DNA of 64,000 nucleotides from Cheiracanthium punctorium (Eukaryota > Arthropoda > Arachnida > Araneae > Cheiracanthiidae): assembly GCA_038373885.1 (NCBI GenBank), contig JAWZYV010013138.1, positions 124,001 to 188,000 on the forward strand, given 5' to 3'. A program made the position numbers and the translations under genes. Position 1 is the stretch's first letter; each line of letters starts with the position of its first letter. The notes beneath the pieces were generated by a model. The model made no database searches, was not told the DNA's origin, and saw nothing but the letters and a program-made list of their open reading frames with translations. Of this stretch, positions 59,541-64,000 are shown one piece after another.

Positions 59541-60170
59541 TCATGTTTTTCAAATGCACATGTTTGTGCAAATAGAATTTGTGCTTTATTTCAAAGCATA
59601 AACCATTTTGTGTTGGCGACACTCGCCAAGCATGACCACCTAAAAACGGTTTTTAATTAATAGTTAAAAAAGTAATTAAAATTTCAAAATTCTGAACCTC
59701 AGTTGAACATTACCAAAGTCTTGGGCTTATATGTTCAAATTTTCAAAGCTCTGCGCATGGGCGCTGGCAGCATAGGGCAAGGGGGGGGGGCAATCGCCAC
59801 CCCCTGGATTTTTGTATGCAGTGTTTTCCCTTGCTTTTTTGCTCTTTCCAACATGGTAACCATACGTTGAAGTAGTCATTGCCCCCCCCTGGGAAATATT
59901 CTGCCGGCGCCCTTGGCTCTGTGTGCTGCAGATTTGTCTGGAGAACATTCATTTTTATTATTATAGATATAGATAGATTTGGCGTAAAACTGGCATAATT
60001 TTCGTGGTATTTCATGATTTTCAAGTGCACTAGATACTTCATGGAAGTAATAGGATTTCTGTTAGCTCAAAGCATGAATCATTTTATACGGGCGAAACTC
60101 GCCAAGCATGGCAACGTAAAAACGGTTTTTAATTAATTATTAAAAAAGTAATTAAAATTTTTAAAATTCT
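59540..60170 (+). repeat. Direct duplication of about 150 bp flanking a MITE
   Basis: 59540-59690 and 60005-60170 share CTCGCCAAGCATG, AAAAACGGTTTTTAATTAAT and AAAAAAGTAATTAAAATTT. The MITE at 59756-59915 lies between them. Confidence 0.65.
59756..59915. mobile_element. hAT-like MITE with G/C tracts, 8-bp TSD (7/8)
   Basis: The ends CATGGGCGCTGGCAGCATA and, inverted, CAAGGGCGCCGGCAGAATA are flanked by GCTCTGCG (59748-59755) and GCTCTGTG (59916-59923). A G11 run lies near the left end and a C8 run near the right. Confidence 0.82.
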
Positions 60171-60214
60171 AAGTAGCCTATAGCCGTCTCCAAGTTCCCA
60201 TCTATCTCTATATC

Positions 60215-60305
60215 AAAATTCATCACAATCGGTTCAGCGGTGTAGGCGTGAAAGCGTAGCAAACAAACAAACAAACTCACTTTCGCATTTATAATATTAG
60301 TTAGG
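60215..60305 (+). mobile_element. LINE (RTE-like) 3' tail fragment
   Basis: ATCGGTTCAGCGGTGTAGG, then GCGTAGCAAACAAACAAAC and TTTCGCATTTATAATATTAG, is a very common arthropod LINE 3' end. No coding part. Confidence 0.5.
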
Positions 60306-60719
60306 ATAAATAACTTTTTTAAGCATACTTAACCATCTTTTTGCCGCATATTTATTCAAAACGTAAGGTAAGAATATTTATTTCTGTCATCAGCGTGTTA
60401 AACTAGTTTCTTAGTAAAATTTACTTCTAACAGAAAATCTTTGAAATAAAAATTGAATTGGGGGTTAGTTTTCAAACGAAACAAAACTAACTTCTTGCAA
60501 TGCAAGCAGAAACATAAATGTGAACATTTTGAAAATTTCCTTGATGATAATTTTATACAAAAGCAGAAGGTTTTAGTTGTGCTTAAACTTTTCAGCATTA
60601 TTAAATTAATAATTGTTGTTTTAAGGTTGTATGCTCTATCCAAATGGATAAATATTACAAGCAGCAATACAAAGCAACTTTCATATCACACCATACAAAG
60701 AAGGATGTTATAACAGTAA

Positions 60720-60785
60720 AAAAAAAAAAAAAAAAAAAAAAAGAAAGAAAGAAAGAAAGAATGAGAGAGAGAGAGAGAGAGAGAT
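60720..60785 (+). repeat. Compound microsatellite A(n) GAAA(n) GA(n)
   Basis: A22, then about five GAAA, then about ten GA units. The long frames on the minus strand here are low-complexity. Confidence 0.9.
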
Positions 60786-61388
60786 TGTTTAAGATGCAAA
60801 TTGAAATGCCGTAGTTCGATGATAATATGTAGGATAATAAATATTTCAATTAAAATATTTATTTTCAATCGTCAATTTCATTTCCTATTTTTCAAATAAA
60901 ATGTTCCAGAATATTTTTGTATTTATTATCCTAATGTTGAGCATTTATTATAGTAGCGTGACCAAATTTTGCAGCTGGTTAATTTTTAGTTATTCATGTT
61001 AGATACATTTTGAAGCAATAGTTTATTTATATCTACTGTTTTCTATGGGAGGAGGCCTAAAAAAGGGCCCCGTAAAAAAACACACAGAATTAAAAATATC
61101 TGTTTTTTATGAAAAAAAAACCCTCAACCTTGTGTGTGCTAGATTTTTTTAAAATTAAATCTTTGAAATGTTAGAGTCTGAGATAGGTTCCCTGTAAAAA
61201 ATAATAATAATATCAATAATAATTAATAAAAAAAATTAAAGACGTTCTAGGAAGCAACGCGTGCTAGGAAGCAACTTATGCTTAAAAACAGTAAGGTAAC
61301 TTTAAACCGTGTTTTCTCAAAAAGCATTTTTAATGAATTGTCTATAACATGACCAAATTTCTCTAAAAAGTTGTAACTGCTGTTAATA

Positions 61389-61756
61389 TACCGTGTTTAC
61401 TTGCGTAATAGTCGCACTTTTTGTGTCAATTTTTCATGGTGAAATTTAGGTGCGACTATTGTGATGGGAAATCTACTACATAATATTGTTCACTCTAATG
61501 CTAAAACATTACTATATTACCAAATGCTTCCAGATTATTGCAATATATTAAATTAAATAATCTTTTCGACAGTTGCACACAAAAAAGAGCTATACTTCCA
61601 CACTAATATTTTTACAGACATATATGAAGTATGAAGGTCAAATATACGTGACTGCGACTTTTATGCCGATAAAACATTTTGACGATTTTTTTTCTGCTTT
61701 AAAACGGGGATGCGACTAATTATGCGAGGGTGGCTATTACGTGAGTAAACACGGTA
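61389..61756. mobile_element. MITE with 28-bp TIRs, TA target
   Basis: The ends TACCGTGTTTACTTGCGTAA and, inverted, TACCGTGTTTACTCACGTAA are flanked by TA (61387-61388 and 61757-61758). The interior repeats TGCGACTATT-type phrases and is non-coding. A truncated relative is at 53031-53210. Confidence 0.78.
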
Positions 61757-61759
61757 TAT

Positions 61760-62430
61760 AGAATGAACTAATATTAAACCTGGATGAGAAAAAAAAAAAA
61801 AATGAAATTTTTACAAACATATGTATAGTAAAATATTTTAACAAACACACATATGTAATCATCTTTTAAGTTATAATTTGAAATCAAATTAAAAAATGCT
61901 AAATATGTATTTAATTTTTTGAAGTTAATAATATTTTATTACTAAATTTGCAACATTAAGTATGTTCAACAGTAAATATATGTGCATTTTAAATTTCATT
62001 TATCCTGCGGATAAGGCAATGCTCCTAAAAAAAAAAACTTCCCCCCCCCCTCAAAAATCTATGAATAGAAGTTTTATCTCGAGATTTAAAATATGTCATG
62101 GTGTATCAAAATATGTCATAGTGTATCATTAAAGAAAAAAAAATAATTATGCTACTACTATTCATTTGCTGACAACATCCCCTGTAATTTTTGTGGCGGA
62201 TCGCGGTTTCAGCCCCATTATTGATGATAAATGACAGCTACTCCGTGACAGCTGGACACGAGCCGAAGGGAACCACCGCGAGCATAGAAGTGACCGCGAG
62301 GAGGGGGAGAGCAGCTAGGGTCAGGGTCAACTTGCTTCCTCACCGAGACAGCAAAGATTCTCTCTCCGAAGGAAAAAGGAGATAACACATTTACATTTTG
62401 GATTTTTACTAGGTCCCCAGCCTAATGAGA
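61760..62430. other. Non-coding stretch
   Basis: AT-rich to about 62160, then a GC-richer patch (62190-62390) with a 64-residue frame that shows no recognisable motif. Confidence 0.35.
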
Positions 62431-62439
62431 CATCTGTTG

Positions 62440-62645
62440 ATAATTCATTCGGCGATTTGGGATTCGACGATTTGAACCGTTCCCCTAGGGGTTCTAAGGG
62501 GGGGGGGTTGCCCTCTGTGTGAGACTTTCTAAGAGTTCCTAACCCGTATTTATGCAAAGTTTCGGAAAATTCCGAACGGTTAGGTCGGCGGACGGACCTA
62601 GTTTCGAACCAGGCACCTTCCGTCTCCCAGATGCCACTGGTGGGG
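62440..62645 (-). mobile_element. Degenerate SINE (family of 3713-3945)
   Basis: It shares CCTAACCCGTATTTATGC, AAAATTCCGAACGGTTAGGT and the inverted B box TTTCGAACCAG with the palindrome SINEs. The A-box end reads CCAGTGGCATCTGG on the minus strand. A G9 run interrupts the body. Confidence 0.65.
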
Positions 62646-63520
62646 CGGGATTCAATTTGTAAGGGAAAACACATTTATTGAGATATCAAGAATTTCGATG
62701 TTCGAGATATCGAAGTTAAACTGTAATTAAATTTACATATATCTCTTAATTTTATAAAAATAACTGCAATTTGTGTAAAAGCGTGCAAATTTAGTAATGC
62801 TTAATTTATAAAATAAATTTCCAGTGAATTTACAGCAATATTCTTGCCCAAAATCTTTTGTTTCTGATATTTTTTCTGCGGGAAAAAAAATGCGTAGAAC
62901 TTTCTTCACAGAACTTTTTCAAATAATTTCATTCATTTGAAATATTTTAAGCGTTAGCCTGAAGAACTCTTAAAAGTAGCTTTCGAGATTTTACAGAAAC
63001 GTGCAAGGCCGTTACCAGGGGGGAGGATCATGTGGGTTTGACCCCACCCCCTCTCCAAAATTTCAGTAAATGCATTATCAGTTTATTTGCGTTGATTCTA
63101 GAGATCAGTTAATTTAATTTTACCACTACAGATCCCCTCCACCCACCGAAATTTTTTGCTTGCTGAGGCCTTGGGGAAATATTTGTGTAATGTAAAAAGG
63201 ATTTTGAGATATGTTATGTTAATTAGGGTCAGTTTAAATAATAATCTACCAGGAAAGATTGTGCAGGGGTTTTTGAAAATATCCGGGGCCTGGGTGTCCG
63301 ATTATGTATGTCGATCCGATTCCTGGAAATATTTCCCAATACAAAACATTATATTGTCCTCCACCTCCTCTAAACTTATCTGGATCCTGGATATTTTAGT
63401 TTAGAAAATGATTTATTGTGAACAAATCACTTTCTAAAGAAAATATTTTCAAGTGGTGCAAATTTCCATACTTGGTGACAACAATGTCATCCAAGAGGGA
63501 GGTCAAAGCCCCCTCTAAGA
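62646..63520. other. Non-coding stretch before the right end of the 19.6-kb insertion
   Basis: AT-rich with a GGGGGGAGGATC patch near 63020. Nothing recognised. Confidence 0.35.
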
Positions 63521-63617
63521 TACGCCACTTAGCATATGTACAGTATATTTGTGCCCCCTCGTCGGGGAGTGGTGACCCCCCCGTCGGGGAAAGTCTAGCG
63601 TCACCACTGCGGTGGAC

Positions 63618-63720
63618 CACACTGCGAGACACACTAAGACGTTTAGCAGCATCAGCTAGCCTCAACCCCATTTAAATCCATCCGACCGCCAGCCACCTTA
63701 ACAAATCGGACAGACGGCTT
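63618..63720 (-). pseudogene. Tc1 E2 transposase, extreme N-terminus
   Basis: The minus strand reads RRLSDLLRWLAVGWI, (stop), MGLRLADAAKRLSVSRSVV and HR, the first HTH of this Tc1 subfamily. The next residue (LWNQ) is at 43956 on the other side of the 19.6-kb insertion. Upstream (63721-64000) is the 5' non-coding part with an A29 run (63846-63874) and the beginning of the terminal inverted repeat. Confidence 0.85.
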
Positions 63721-63841
63721 CTCAGAGACTGCGGGACTCTATTGTCAACGAATCTTCTAAAAAAGTTGTAAATCAAGAAAAGTTACACGCGAGCCTGATA
63801 TATGCACATTTTACTCTCACTCATATATGCCTGTTATTTTC

Positions 63842-63876
<35 letters not shown>

Positions 63877-64000
63877 ATAGCTATCGTTTTTGCATAAATT
63901 TGCATGAAGTACGTTTTTATCATTTACATAAACTGTAAATTGTATTGTTGGTGCCATTTTTTTTATGTTGAACTTCGAAAAACAAGTTGTTCCTTATCTT

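Larger units (their letters stand above)
43965..63609. mobile_element. 19.6-kb insertion with hAT-like ends and perfect 8-bp TSD
   Basis: The left end is CAGGGGTGGCTCC and the right end, inverted, CAGTGGTGACGCTAG. The flanking 8-bp repeat CGGTGGAC is perfect (43957-43964 and 63610-63617). The Tc1 E2 frame continues exactly across it (SVVHR then LWNQ). G/C tracts near both ends and direct GTCGGGGA phrases (about 44017 and 63560-63600) resemble the short G-tract MITEs of this window. The interior holds Helitrons, MITEs, minisatellites, a SINE and a LINE-like tail, and I see no hAT core transposase. It may be a small MITE swollen by later insertions, or a real large element. Confidence 0.78.
32273..64000 (-). 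mobile_element. Tc1 element E2, exploded over about 31.7 kb by nested insertions
   Basis: The left terminus CACTGGCCTCCAAAAATTAA follows TA at 32271-32272. The window ends inside the matching inverted terminus (GTTGTTCCTTATC at about 63986-63998), about 13 bp short of its expected end. The transposase pieces lie in correct order on the minus strand at 63618-63720, 43785-43956, 36772-36800, 34306-34604 and 32548-32944. Summed E2 sequence is about 1.6 kb, the normal size. Four groups of insertions separate the pieces, three of them with readable TSDs at the joins. E2 itself sits in Tc1 relic E1. Confidence 0.82.

Noticed and set aside
60655..60868. Leu/Ser/Phe-rich minus-strand ORFs that resemble membrane proteins
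   Set aside because: They are translations of the A(n)/GAAA/GA microsatellite.

Overview
The window looks like repeat-dense, AT-rich nuclear DNA of an arthropod. An arachnid, probably a spider, is my best guess from the mix of Tc1, hAT, Helitron and tRNA-derived SINE families. It has no operons, ribosome-binding sites or dense coding. I find one intact unusual gene, and nearly everything else is mobile DNA, much of it nested. All family calls were made by eye from motifs, terminal repeats and target-site duplications (TSDs); no database was searched.

Layout. 1-4249 is a giant near-perfect palindrome (arms of about 2.1 kb, 26-bp spacer) whose arms each carry the same tRNA-derived SINE with the same TSD. 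5066-6547 (minus) is an uninterrupted 493-residue ORF. It reads as an AlkB/ALKBH2-type fold with its iron and 2-oxoglutarate ligands replaced, fused to a PC4/p15-like domain, and it ends in a CaaX-like CVIM. 6.5-14.8 kb is non-coding, with tandem arrays, MITE-like copies and degenerate SINEs. 14868-19424 is a hAT element with a perfect 8-bp TSD and a decayed transposase. 20459-21750 is a minus-strand Helitron. 22173-22464 is a SINE with a 14-bp TSD. 23432-23680 is a PIF1/Helitron-helicase fragment. 24106-25323 is a nearly complete Tc1-type element (DD34E), directly abutted through a shared TA by a 1.9-kb non-autonomous TA element (25326-27212).

From about 27.4 kb onward the sequence is a set of nested transposons. 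A Tc1 relic (E1) is interrupted by a 4.2-kb element with a perfect 9-bp TSD (27490-31699) and by a second Tc1 (E2) that starts at 32273. E2's five surviving pieces lie in the correct order on the minus strand: 32273-32944, 34306-34604, about 36772-36800, about 43785-43964, and 63618 to the window edge. The window ends inside its other terminal repeat. Together the pieces make about 1.6 kb, the normal length of one Tc1, but they are spread over 31.7 kb. The insertions that separate them are an LTR-like segment, a 2.2-kb 9-bp-TSD element carrying a long-TIR element, a 5.9-kb relative of that element carrying a 3.5-kb P-element (THAP9-like) pseudogene, and a 19.6-kb insertion with hAT-like ends and a perfect 8-bp TSD. 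The last one contains further Helitrons, MITEs, a SINE, a LINE-like tail and minisatellites.

The genes do not act as a pathway. The transposase genes are broken or on the edge of function, and the AlkB-PC4-like ORF is the only candidate for a maintained protein.
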